Assembly: GCF_037949795.1 (NCBI RefSeq)
Contig: NZ_CP149932.1
Coordinates: 1,105,001-1,169,000 of the forward strand
Direction of reading: 5' to 3'
Origin: Thioclava sp. GXIMD2076
Lineage (GTDB): Bacteria > Pseudomonadota > Alphaproteobacteria > Rhodobacterales > Rhodobacteraceae
Length of the DNA: 64,000 nt
Under the pieces are notes generated by a model. It did not search any database, had not been told where the DNA came from, and saw only the letters and a program-made list of their open reading frames with translations. Made by a program: the position numbers and the translations under genes. How positions within the stretch are numbered: position 1 is the stretch's first letter; every line of letters begins with the position of its first letter. Shown here piece by piece: positions 45,220 through 53,717 of this stretch.

Positions 45220-45932
45220 TCGAGCAGATCAAGCACCTGCGGCCCCAGCGCCTCGACCACCAGTTTCACGCCCGCAGCCGAAGGGTGGATGCCATCGCCC
45301 TGCAGATATTGCGCGCGTTTGGCATCATCATGCTGCGCCTCGGCCAGCGGGGCCAGAAGGTCGGGCACCAGCACCGCGTCATATTTCGCCGCCAGATCGG
45401 GATAGATCGCGGTGAAAGCCGTCTGGTAGGCCGCGCCGTAATTGCCGGGCACCGGCACGCCCGCCAGCAGCACCGGCAGATCCTTGTCGGTCACTGCTTT
45501 CAGGATCGCGTCCAGATTGGCCTTCGCCTGATCGGGCGCGAGCCCGCGCAGGATGTCATTGCCGCCAAGCGCCACCATCACCGCATCCACCTCGGGCGTC
45601 AGCGACCAGTCGATACGGGCGCGCCCGCCCGCCGTTGTATCGCCCGAAACCCCGCCATTGATAATCGTCACATCCTCGCCATGCGCATTCAGCCATGCCT
45701 GAAGCTGCGGCACCAGCCCTTCGCCATCGGGCAGGCCATAGCCTTGGGTCAGGCTATCGCCGAAAGCCAGCAGCGTTTTCTCGGCCGCCTGACCCTGCGC
45801 GGGCAGAGCGAGCAAGGCAAGCCCGAGGCCGAGGGCGGTAATTCGTTGGCTGGCGCGGTTGTGATATGTCGCGAGCTGCCTATCTTGAGGTTTACGGGGC
45901 AGCAAAGAACGGATGCGGGACAGGATGGACAT
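45207..45932 (-). CDS. tesA: Arylesterase/lysophospholipase TesA (SGNH hydrolase)
   Basis: 241 residues. After a long positively charged n-region and a hydrophobic core (about 33-47) a signal cleaves near GQA-AEK. The SGNH blocks follow: GDSLTQGYGL with nucleophile Ser, GGVSGDT, GGND and the catalytic DGIHPSAAG. The predicted ATG (45930-45932) shares two bases with the divergent ybbA start. In E. coli tesA is likewise divergent from ybbA-ybbP. Confidence 0.9.
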   Translation of the reverse strand: MSILSRIRSLLPRKPQDRQLATYHNRASQRITALGLGLALLALPAQGQAAEKTLLAFGDSLTQGYGLPDGEGLVPQLQAWLNAHGEDVTIINGGVSGDTTAGGRARIDWSLTPEVDAVMVALGGNDILRGLAPDQAKANLDAILKAVTDKDLPVLLAGVPVPGNYGAAYQTAFTAIYPDLAAKYDAVLVPDLLAPLAEAQHDDAKRAQYLQGDGIHPSAAGVKLVVEALGPQVLDLLDQVE

Positions 45933-46614
45933 GGCGGATAGTGTGCTTTCCATGAAGGGTGTGGAGCTGGAACTGGAGGGCAATGTGGGGCCTGTCTCGA
46001 TCCTGAACGGAATTTCACTGGACGTCCAGCGCGGGCAAAGCCTTGGAATGACGGGACCTTCGGGGTCGGGGAAATCCTCGCTTCTGATGGTGATGGGCGG
46101 GCTCGAACGCGCCACATCGGGGTCTGTCTTGGCGCTCGGTCAGGATCTGGGCGCGATGAAGGAAGACGCTCTGGCACGCTTCCGTCGCAATCACATGGGG
46201 GTGGTGTTCCAGAATTTCCACCTGCTTCCCACGATGACCGCACTGGAAAACGTGGCGCTTCCTCTGGAGATCGCGGGGACGCGCGATGCCTTTGCCCGCG
46301 CCAAGGCCGAGCTGGAGGCCGTGGGGCTTTCCCACCGGATGCACCATCACCCGACAGAGCTATCGGGCGGCGAGCAGCAGCGTGTGGCCTTGGCCCGTGC
46401 GCTCGCCCCGCGCCCCGAGATCCTCTTGGCCGACGAGCCCACCGGCAATCTCGATGCCAAGACGGGGGCGCAGATCATGGACCTGCTGTTCGGGCTGCGC
46501 GACCATTATGGTGCCACGCTTATTCTGGTCACCCATGCTGCCGATCTGGCCGCGCGCTGTGACCGCGTGGTGGGTCTGCGCGACGGGACCGTTGTCTCGG
46601 ATAGCCGCGCATGA
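45931..46614 (+). CDS. ybbA: ABC transporter ATP-binding protein YbbA
   Basis: 227 residues, an ABC ATPase of the LolD/MacB type: Walker [10 protein letters not shown] (about 38-46), Q-loop FQNFHLLP, signature [15 protein letters not shown] and Walker [12 protein letters not shown]. It pairs with the large FtsX-type permease that follows, overlapping by four bases. Chosen start 45931 has AGGA six bases upstream; starts at 45925 or 45913 are possible. Confidence 0.9.
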   Translation: MADSVLSMKGVELELEGNVGPVSILNGISLDVQRGQSLGMTGPSGSGKSSLLMVMGGLERATSGSVLALGQDLGAMKEDALARFRRNHMGVVFQNFHLLPTMTALENVALPLEIAGTRDAFARAKAELEAVGLSHRMHHHPTELSGGEQQRVALARALAPRPEILLADEPTGNLDAKTGAQIMDLLFGLRDHYGATLILVTHAADLAARCDRVVGLRDGTVVSDSRA

Positions 46615-49118
46615 GCGTGTCATGGACCATCGCGCGGCGCGAGCTGCGCAGCGGCTTGCGCGGCTTCCGCGTGTTTTTCCTGTGTCTGATGCTGGGAGTG
46701 GCGGCGATTGCCTCGGTGGGGCTGGTGCGCCATGCCATCCAGTCCGCGCTCCATGATCAGGGGGCGGCCCTTCTGGGGGGCGATGCGCAGCTGGAATTCA
46801 CCTATCGCCGCGCCACGCCCCTTGAGCGGCAATGGATCGAGGAGCGCGCCAGCCGCGTCTCCGAGGTGATCGATTTCCGCTCCATGCTGCGTCACGGCGA
46901 GGGGGACAGCCTGCAGACCGCGCTCATTCAGGTGAAGGGGGTCGATAGCGCCTATCCGCTTTACGGGACCGTCGAAACTGCGCCCGATCTGCCGCTGGAT
47001 CAGCTCCAGACCCCGCAGGACGGGATCTATGGCGCCCTGATCGATCCCGTTCTGGCGGACCGGATGGGCTTGAAACCGGGCGATCGGGTCGAGATCGGCG
47101 GGGTGGCGTTGCGCATGCTGGCGCGGCTTGCCCGTGCGCCCGACGAGACAGGGGCGGGGATCACGCTCGGCCCGCCGGTGATCGTGGCCACGAAGGCGCT
47201 GGAGGGCTCGCGGCTCTTGGATGCGGGGGCACTTTTCGAGAGCGAATACCGCGTGGCGCTGCCCCAAGGCACCGATCTCGATGCGCTGAAGGCCGAGGCC
47301 CGCATCCGGTTCAAGGATGCGGGTATGAGCTGGAGCGATCGCAGACGCGCCTCTCCGGGGGCGGACCGTTTTGTGACGCGGTTGGGGAGTTTCCTTGTGC
47401 TTGTCGGGCTTGCGGGGCTGACCGTGGGCGGAGTCGGGATCTCGTCCTCGGTCTCGAGCTGGCTCGAACGCAAGGCCGCGACGGTGGCCACCCTGCGCGC
47501 CATCGGGGCTACGGGGCGCACGATCCGCTGGGTGTTCTACTGGCAGCTGATCGGGCTGACGGTGCTTGGCATCGTGGCGGGGCTTGCGCTGGCGAGCCTT
47601 CTGGTTCTGGGCTTTGGCGGGCTGATCGGGCGGGTCATGCCGATCCCCGTGGATTTGCGTCTGGCGCTTGGCCCAATGGCCGAGGCCGCGATGTATGGCG
47701 CGCTGGTCACCGCGATCTTCTCGCTCTGGCCGCTCTCGCGCCTGTCGCAGACGCGGGTGGCGCGCCTCTATCGCTCGCGTTCGCGGGGGCTGCCACCCTT
47801 GGGGATGCTGGCGCTGATCGCCGTGCTGCTGGCGGTTCTGGTGGGGGCGTCGATGGCGCTCTCTGGTCTGCCTTGGCTGGCGCTTGGCGCTTTGGGTTGT
47901 GTGGCTGGGGCGCTGGGCCTGCTGGCGCTGATGGGCTGGCTGACCAAACGCTTAGCGGCGCGGGTGCAGCGCGTGTTGCGCGGCGCGCCGGCGCTGCGCG
48001 TGGCGCTTGCGGGGATCTCGGGGCCGGGGTCCGAGGCGCTGCCGGTGGTGCTGTCGCTGGGCTTGGGCCTGTCGGTGCTGTCGGCCATCGGGCAGGTGGA
48101 TGCGGGGCTGCGCAACGCGATTGCCACCGATCTGCCGAAACAGGCACCGGCCTTCTTCCTGCTCGATATCCAGCCCGATCAGCTCGACCCTTTGAAGGCG
48201 CGGATGCAGGCCGATCCGCAGGTCGAGCGGGTCGAGACCACGCCCATGCTGCGCGGTGTGATCACGCAGATCAACGGCAAGCCCGCGCGTGAAGGACGCC
48301 CCGATCACTGGGTTCTGCGCGGTGACCGGGGCGTGACCTATGCCGCGACCCCCCGCGAGGCGATCACCGAGGGCCAGTTCTGGCCCGAGGATTACACCGG
48401 CACCCCGCAGATCAGCTTTGCCGCCGAAGAGGCGAAGGAGATCGGGCTGAAACTGGGAGATACGCTCACGGTGAATATCCTTGGCCGCGATATCACCGCG
48501 CCGATCACCTCCTTCCGCAATGTCGATTTCTCGACGGCGGGGATCGGGTTCGTGATCACCTTCAACCCTTCGGCGCTGGCAGGCGCACCGCATACCCATC
48601 TGGCCACACTCTATGCCCCCGAGACAGCCGAGCCCGAGATCCTGCGCACGCTTGCGCAGGCCTTCCCCAATGTCACTGCTTTGCCCGTGCGCGAGGCGAT
48701 CGGGCGCCTGACCGAGGCGCTGCAGGCGATTGCGCGGGCCACCTCTCTGGCGGCAAGTGTGACGCTGGTGACGGGGGTGATCGTGCTGATCGGGGCCTCG
48801 GCCTCGGGCGAGGCGCGCCGCGCATGGGAAGCGGCATTGCTGAAGACACTGGGCGCCAGCCGGACCCGTATCCTGACGGCGTTCCTTTTGCGCGCGCTCA
48901 TCCTCGGCGGCGTCGCGGGGCTGGTGGCCGTGGGGGCAGGGGCCTTGGCCGGATGGGCGGTGCTCACCCGCGTCATGGATCTGGGCTATGCAATGGCTTG
49001 GGGGCCGGCGCTGGCGATCCTGTTCACCGGCATGCTGGCGGCACTCCTGTCGGATCTGTTCTTCGTGATCCGTCCGCTGCGGGTGCGTCCGGCCCGCATC
49101 CTGCGGCAGGCCGACTGA
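46611..49118 (+). CDS. ybbP: ABC transporter permease YbbP (FtsX-like, putative lipoprotein/lysophospholipid export)
   Basis: 835 residues, a large permease with two FtsX-like domains: helix near 20-42, periplasmic domain, a cluster of helices at about 255-430, a second periplasmic domain, and C-terminal helices (about 705-820). Together with YbbA it forms an exporter-type complex of unproven substrate; the neighbouring lysophospholipase TesA suggests phospholipid-related work. Confidence 0.87.
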   Translation: MSVSWTIARRELRSGLRGFRVFFLCLMLGVAAIASVGLVRHAIQSALHDQGAALLGGDAQLEFTYRRATPLERQWIEERASRVSEVIDFRSMLRHGEGDSLQTALIQVKGVDSAYPLYGTVETAPDLPLDQLQTPQDGIYGALIDPVLADRMGLKPGDRVEIGGVALRMLARLARAPDETGAGITLGPPVIVATKALEGSRLLDAGALFESEYRVALPQGTDLDALKAEARIRFKDAGMSWSDRRRASPGADRFVTRLGSFLVLVGLAGLTVGGVGISSSVSSWLERKAATVATLRAIGATGRTIRWVFYWQLIGLTVLGIVAGLALASLLVLGFGGLIGRVMPIPVDLRLALGPMAEAAMYGALVTAIFSLWPLSRLSQTRVARLYRSRSRGLPPLGMLALIAVLLAVLVGASMALSGLPWLALGALGCVAGALGLLALMGWLTKRLAARVQRVLRGAPALRVALAGISGPGSEALPVVLSLGLGLSVLSAIGQVDAGLRNAIATDLPKQAPAFFLLDIQPDQLDPLKARMQADPQVERVETTPMLRGVITQINGKPAREGRPDHWVLRGDRGVTYAATPREAITEGQFWPEDYTGTPQISFAAEEAKEIGLKLGDTLTVNILGRDITAPITSFRNVDFSTAGIGFVITFNPSALAGAPHTHLATLYAPETAEPEILRTLAQAFPNVTALPVREAIGRLTEALQAIARATSLAASVTLVTGVIVLIGASASGEARRAWEAALLKTLGASRTRILTAFLLRALILGGVAGLVAVGAGALAGWAVLTRVMDLGYAMAWGPALAILFTGMLAALLSDLFFVIRPLRVRPARILRQAD

Positions 49119-49186
49119 ACGGGCTAACCGAAGGGGCGCATCGATCCCCCTTGTGCTGGACCGGCCAGAGGTCTAGCCTGACACCA

Positions 49187-49272
49187 AATCCGTTGGGGTG
49201 CCCGCAAGGGCTGAGAGGCGATAGCTAACCCATCGAACCTGATCCGGCTCATACCGGCGTAGGAAACGGAAC
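49187..49272 (+). ncRNA. TPP riboswitch
   Basis: The THI-box core CTGAGA (49211-49216) and ACCTGATCC...ATACCGGCGTAGG (49237-49263) are present, with P1 formed by TCCGTT (49189-49194) and AACGGA (49265-49270). It precedes thiD and the whole thi operon, so thiamine pyrophosphate should repress the operon. Confidence 0.95.
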
Positions 49273-49277
49273 CGAAG

Positions 49278-49309
49278 CGATGGGTGCAGTCTCTCTGCGC
49301 CCCCTTTCT
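49278..49309 (+). terminator. Putative expression platform of the TPP riboswitch
   Basis: GGGTGCAG (49282-49289) can pair with CTGCGCCC (49295-49302) to form a terminator stem followed by CCTTTCT. The preceding CGATGGGT (49278-49285) is complementary to ACCCATCG inside the riboswitch (49228-49235), giving a mutually exclusive antiterminator. Confidence 0.55.
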
Positions 49310-49349
49310 CCGCCCGCGCCCTTGTGCCGGTGACTTTGGAGGAGGGGAT

Positions 49350-50153
49350 ATGGTCGCAAGACTTCTGATTATTGCAGGCTCCGATTCGGGCGGCGGTGCG
49401 GGGCTTCAAGCCGATATGAAGGCGGCTTCGGCGCTCGGGGTCTATGCGATGACTGCGGTCACGGCTGTCACCGCGCAGAACACGCGCGGTGTGAGCGCCG
49501 TAGCGCTGATGACGCCCGAGATGCTGCGCGCCCAGATCCGTGCCTGTCTGGAGGATATCGGCGCGGATGCGGTGAAAATCGGCATGCTCGGCTCGGCGGA
49601 TCTGGTGCGGGTGGTGGCCGAGGAACTTGCGGGCTTTGCAGGCCCTGTGGTGCTTGATCCGGTGATGATCGCCAAATCCGGTGATGCGCTTCTGGCAGAG
49701 GAGGCGGTGGCCGCGCTGACCACCCAGCTCCTGCCAAGGGCGACGCTCCTGACCCCCAACCTGCCCGAAGCCGCTTGTCTCTTGGGCCTGCCCGAAGCGC
49801 AGGAGGCCGATGAGGCACAGGCCCGCGCGCTTCAGGCGCTGGGGCCCGGGGCCGTGCTCCTGAAAGGCGGCCATGCGGCAGGAGAGGTTTGCACCGACCT
49901 GCTGCTGGCAGATCGGGCCTACCGATTTGCCGCGCCGCGTGTGGCGACCCGCAATACCCATGGCACGGGCTGTTCGCTGGCCTCTGCGGTGGCGGCGGGG
50001 CTGGCCTCGGGGAGGCCGCTGCCTGAGGCGGTGGCGCGCGCCCATGACTGGCTGCAGGGCGCGATCCGTGCGGCCGACAGCCTGCAGATCGGGCAGGGCC
50101 ATGGGCCGGTGCATCATTTCCACGGGATCTGGTCCGAGGAGGCACTGGTATGA
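49350..50153 (+). CDS. thiD: Hydroxymethylpyrimidine/phosphomethylpyrimidine kinase
   Basis: Phosphorylates the pyrimidine precursor of thiamine twice. 267 residues from the ATG at 49350, which has a strong GGAGGAGGGG site. Ribokinase-like fold with GSDSGGGAGLQADMKA (10-25) and THGTGCSLASA (about 207-217). First gene after the TPP riboswitch; its stop overlaps thiO. Confidence 0.96.
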   Translation: MVARLLIIAGSDSGGGAGLQADMKAASALGVYAMTAVTAVTAQNTRGVSAVALMTPEMLRAQIRACLEDIGADAVKIGMLGSADLVRVVAEELAGFAGPVVLDPVMIAKSGDALLAEEAVAALTTQLLPRATLLTPNLPEAACLLGLPEAQEADEAQARALQALGPGAVLLKGGHAAGEVCTDLLLADRAYRFAAPRVATRNTHGTGCSLASAVAAGLASGRPLPEAVARAHDWLQGAIRAADSLQIGQGHGPVHHFHGIWSEEALV

Positions 50154-51133
50154 GCGTTGATTTCACCATTCTTGGCGCGGGGGTTGCGGGGCTTGCCACC
50201 GCGCATGAGCTGGTCGCGCGTGGTGCGCGGGTGCAGGTCATCGACCCCAATGGCGCGGCTGGTCCGCATGGCTGCAGCTGGTGGGCGGGCGGCATGCTGG
50301 CGCCGTATTGCGAGAGCGAGATCAGCGAGGAGGTGATCGTGCGCCATGGTCTGGCGGCGGCGGATTGGTGGGCGCGGGCGGGCGTGCCGGTGACCCGTCG
50401 CGGGACGCTGGTGGTGACGCTTGCGCGCGACCGGCGCGAGCTGGACCGTTTCGCGCGGCGCACCGACGGGCACCGCTGGCTGGGAGGCGCGGAGATCGCC
50501 GCGCTGGAGCCCGATCTAGCGGAACGCCACGCCCGCGCGCTGTTTTTTGACACCGAGGCCCATATCGATCCGCGTATCGCATTGCGCGGTCTGCGCGACG
50601 GGCTGGCGGCGAAGGGGGTCGAGATCCTGCCCGATGCCCCGCATCTGGGGCGGCTCGTGGATTGTCGCGGGCTGGCGGCGCGGGATCTGCTGCCCGATCT
50701 GCGCGGCGTGCGGGGCGAGATGGTGGTGCTGCGCTGTCCGCAGATCACGCTCAGCCGACCGGTGCGGCTGCTGCATCCGCGCTATCCACTCTATATCGTG
50801 CCGCGCGGCGACGGGGTTTTCATGCTTGGCGCCTCTCAACTCGAAGGCGACAGCCGTGGGCCCTCGACCCTGCGCTCCACCGTGGAGCTGCTGAATGCGG
50901 CCTTCGCGCTGCATCCCGGTTTTGCCGAGGCCGAGGTGCTGGAACTGGGTGCCGATGCCCGCCCTGCATTTGCCGATAACATCCCCCGCGTGGTGGCCGC
51001 GCGAGAGCGCACCCATGTCAACGGGCTCTACCGTCATGGCTATCTGATGTCGCCCGCTTTGGCGGTGACGGCGGCCGATTACCTGATGGAAGGCACCATA
51101 TCCGAACTGTGCAAGGAGGCCGCATGCGCCTGA
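50150..51133 (+). CDS. thiO: Glycine oxidase ThiO
   Basis: An FAD enzyme that oxidises glycine to dehydroglycine (iminoacetate) for the thiazole ring. 327 residues with dinucleotide loop GAGVAGLATAHELVARG (7-23), WWAGGMLAPYCE and GHGYLMSP-like RHGYLMSPALAV near the C-terminus. Aerobic alternative to ThiH. It overlaps thiD and thiS. Confidence 0.92.
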   Translation: MSVDFTILGAGVAGLATAHELVARGARVQVIDPNGAAGPHGCSWWAGGMLAPYCESEISEEVIVRHGLAAADWWARAGVPVTRRGTLVVTLARDRRELDRFARRTDGHRWLGGAEIAALEPDLAERHARALFFDTEAHIDPRIALRGLRDGLAAKGVEILPDAPHLGRLVDCRGLAARDLLPDLRGVRGEMVVLRCPQITLSRPVRLLHPRYPLYIVPRGDGVFMLGASQLEGDSRGPSTLRSTVELLNAAFALHPGFAEAEVLELGADARPAFADNIPRVVAARERTHVNGLYRHGYLMSPALAVTAADYLMEGTISELCKEAACA

Positions 51134-51321
51134 TCGTCAACGGAACGCCAACCGAGGCGGAAGCAGCTACTCTGGCCGAGGCCCTGATGGCTCTGGGCTA
51201 TGGCGAGGCGAAAGTCGCCACAGCCGTCAACGAGGTCTTTGTGGCCTCTGCCGCCCGCGCGGGCCATGCGCTGCGCGACGGCGACCGTCTGGAAATTCTC
51301 GCACCCCGTCAGGGAGGGTAA
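51124..51321 (+). CDS. thiS: Sulfur-carrier protein ThiS
   Basis: 65 residues, ubiquitin-like, starting MRLIVNG and ending in Gly-Gly, which is adenylated by ThiF and turned into a thiocarboxylate. The start follows AAGGAGG and lies within the end of thiO; thiG begins one base after its stop. Confidence 0.93.
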   Translation: MRLIVNGTPTEAEAATLAEALMALGYGEAKVATAVNEVFVASAARAGHALRDGDRLEILAPRQGG

Positions 51322-51322
51322 C

Positions 51323-52096
51323 ATGCCTGTTTTCTATGGCACCGAAATCGCATCGCGGCTGATGCTGGGCACCTCGCAATATCCCAGCCCCGTGGATCTG
51401 TCGCAGGCCTTTGAACGCTCGGGGGCGGGGGTGGCGACCGTCTCCCTGCGCCGCGAGAGCGCGGGCGGTGGCACGGGCGCGGGCTTCTGGGATCTGATCC
51501 GCGGGCTGGCGGTGCAGGTCCTGCCCAACACCGCTGGCTGCCATTCGGTGAAGGAGGCGGTGACCACCGCCCATATGGCGCGCGAGGTCTTTGACACCGA
51601 CTGGATCAAGCTGGAGGTGATCGGCCATCCCGATACGCTCCAGCCCGATCCTTTCGGCCTTGTGGAAGCCACGCGCATTCTGGCGGAGGACGGGTTCAAG
51701 GTGTTTCCCTATACCACCGAGGATGGTGTCCTGGGGGGGCGGCTTCTGGAGGCGGGGGCCGAGGTCCTGATGCCATGGGGGGCGCCTATCGGCACGGGGC
51801 TCGGGGTGAACAATCCCTACGGGCTGCGAACCCTGCGCGCGCAATTCCCTGATGTGCCGATGATCATCGATGCGGGGCTGGGGCTGCCCAGCCATGCCGC
51901 GCAGGCGATGGAGATGGGCTTTGATGCGGTGCTTCTGAACACGGCGGTGGCCAAGGCAGGCGACCCCGCGGCGATGGCCGAAGGCTTTGCCCGCGCGCTC
52001 GAGGCAGGGCGGCTGGCCTATGAGGCCGACCCGATGGAGCCGCGCGATATGGCCCAGCCCTCGACGCCGGTGATCGGCATGGCGGTGCTGGCATGA
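51323..52096 (+). CDS. thiG: Thiazole synthase ThiG
   Basis: Forms the thiazole phosphate from 1-deoxyxylulose 5-phosphate, dehydroglycine and ThiS sulfur. 257 residues, TIM barrel; Schiff-base lysine in [10 protein letters not shown] (about 96), [12 protein letters not shown] and [15 protein letters not shown]. Start preceded by AGGGAGG. Its stop overlaps thiE. Confidence 0.96.
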   Translation: MPVFYGTEIASRLMLGTSQYPSPVDLSQAFERSGAGVATVSLRRESAGGGTGAGFWDLIRGLAVQVLPNTAGCHSVKEAVTTAHMAREVFDTDWIKLEVIGHPDTLQPDPFGLVEATRILAEDGFKVFPYTTEDGVLGGRLLEAGAEVLMPWGAPIGTGLGVNNPYGLRTLRAQFPDVPMIIDAGLGLPSHAAQAMEMGFDAVLLNTAVAKAGDPAAMAEGFARALEAGRLAYEADPMEPRDMAQPSTPVIGMAVLA

Positions 52097-52686
52097 TCCC
52101 GCGGTTCTATCCGATCTTCGACCATCCCGACTGGCTGCGCCGCGCGCTGCCCTTGGGGGTGAAATTCGTCCAGCTGCGGATCAAGGACCAGCCGCAGGAC
52201 CGCCTGCGCGAGATGCTGGCTGAGGGCCGCGATCTGTGCCGTGCGCATGGGGCGCAGCTGGTGGTGAATGACCATTGGCAGTTGGCGATCGAGCTGGGTT
52301 GTGACTGGCTGCATCTGGGGCAGGAGGATCTGGAGAGTGCCGATCTGATGGCGATCCGTGGCGCGGGGCTGAAGCTGGGCGTCTCCACCCATGACGAGGC
52401 CGAGCTGGATCGTGCCCTGACGGTGATCCCCGATTATATCGCGCTGGGGCCTGTCTGGCCGACGATCCTGAAGAAGATGAAATGGCATCAGCAGGGCGTG
52501 GAGAAGCTGACCGAGTGGAAGCGGCTCTGCGCAGGGGTGCCCTTGGTGGCGATTGGCGGGTTGTCGGTGGAACGCGCGCCCTTGGCCCTTGCGGCAGGGG
52601 CCGATTGCGTGTCGGTGGTGACCGATATCACGCTGAACGCTGACCCCGAGGCGCGGATCGGACAATGGCTGGAGGCCACCGCATGA
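52093..52686 (+). CDS. thiE: Thiamine-phosphate synthase ThiE
   Basis: Couples the thiazole and pyrimidine phosphates to thiamine phosphate. 197 residues: [10 protein letters not shown] (about 22-31), [23 protein letters not shown] and IALGPVWPT, then GGLSVE and [10 protein letters not shown] at the phosphate site. Overlaps thiG and thiF by four bases at each end. Confidence 0.95.
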   Translation: MIPRFYPIFDHPDWLRRALPLGVKFVQLRIKDQPQDRLREMLAEGRDLCRAHGAQLVVNDHWQLAIELGCDWLHLGQEDLESADLMAIRGAGLKLGVSTHDEAELDRALTVIPDYIALGPVWPTILKKMKWHQQGVEKLTEWKRLCAGVPLVAIGGLSVERAPLALAAGADCVSVVTDITLNADPEARIGQWLEATA

Positions 52687-53705
52687 CCCGCTATGCCCGC
52701 CAGAGCGCTATTCTGGGTGCGGCCTCGGACCGTTTGCAAAAGGCGCGGGTGCTGGCTGTGGGGGCCGGTGGATTGGCAGCCCCCGTGCTGCAATATCTGG
52801 TCGGGGCGGGCGTGGGCCATATCCGTCTGATGGATGCGGATCGGGTGAGCCTGTCGAACCTGCACCGCCAGACGCTGTTCCGTGAGGGGGATCTGGGTGC
52901 GCTCAAGGTGGAGGCCGCTGCCCGCCATATGGCTGCGCTCAATGGGGAGGTGCGGATCGCGCCGCAGGCTGAGGCGCTGAGCCCCGCCAATGTGGCGCAG
53001 GCGGTGGAAGGCTGCGATCTGGTGCTTGATTGCGCCGATAGTTTTGCGGTCAGCTATATCCTCTCGGATCAGTGTCTTGCGCGGCGCATCCCGCTGATTT
53101 CGGCCTCTGTGGTCGAAAGTGCAGGCTATGTGGGGGGCTTTTGTGCGGGGGCGCCTTCGCTCAGGGCGGTGTTCCCCGATCTGCCGCAGCGCATGGGCAG
53201 CTGCGCCGAGGACGGGGTGCTGGGGCCGGTCGTGGGGATTATCGGGAGCCTGCAGGCGCAGATGGCGCTGGCGGTTCTGACCGACCATGGCGAGAGCCCT
53301 CTGGGGCGGGTCACCAGCTTTGACGCCACCCATTGGCGCTTTGGTGGCTTTGCCTTCCACGGGGCACCCGAACCCGATTTCGCACCGCGCTTCATTGCGC
53401 CCGAGGCACTGAGCGATGCGGATCTGGTTGTCGATCTGCGGCGGCCCGAGGAAGGCCCGCTGGCGCATCCTCAAGCGCATCGCCTGCAGGCCGCGGACCT
53501 GCCGGAGATGGCGCGGCAGGCGAGGCATGAACGTCTGGTGCTGGTCTGCCGTTCGGGCCAGCGGGCCTGGGCCGCGGCGGAGGCCGTGCGGCCATATTGG
53601 CAGGGCGAAATCGTGCTGGTCGCGATGGGCGCTCGGAATGGTGAAGAGGCTTATAATAATTCTCCGGTTGTAGCCGGTGACATGGAGGTGCCGGGCGCTA
53701 TCTAG
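52683..53705 (+). CDS. thiF: ThiS adenylyltransferase ThiF fused to a rhodanese domain
   Basis: 340 residues. Residues 1-~235 are the E1-like adenylyltransferase (VGAGGLAAPVLQYLVGAGVG, 26-45; DADRVSLSNLHRQ; catalytic Cys174 in GSCAEDGVLGP). Residues ~240-340 are rhodanese-like with active Cys289 in VCRSGQR, so sulfur transfer is built in, as in MoeBR proteins. The zinc-binding CxxC of ThiF/MoeB is replaced by S159 and A162, and no second cysteine pair is seen, so it probably has no structural zinc. Confidence 0.9.
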   Translation: MTRYARQSAILGAASDRLQKARVLAVGAGGLAAPVLQYLVGAGVGHIRLMDADRVSLSNLHRQTLFREGDLGALKVEAAARHMAALNGEVRIAPQAEALSPANVAQAVEGCDLVLDCADSFAVSYILSDQCLARRIPLISASVVESAGYVGGFCAGAPSLRAVFPDLPQRMGSCAEDGVLGPVVGIIGSLQAQMALAVLTDHGESPLGRVTSFDATHWRFGGFAFHGAPEPDFAPRFIAPEALSDADLVVDLRRPEEGPLAHPQAHRLQAADLPEMARQARHERLVLVCRSGQRAWAAAEAVRPYWQGEIVLVAMGARNGEEAYNNSPVVAGDMEVPGAI

Positions 53706-53717
53706 CGGCCTGACGAT

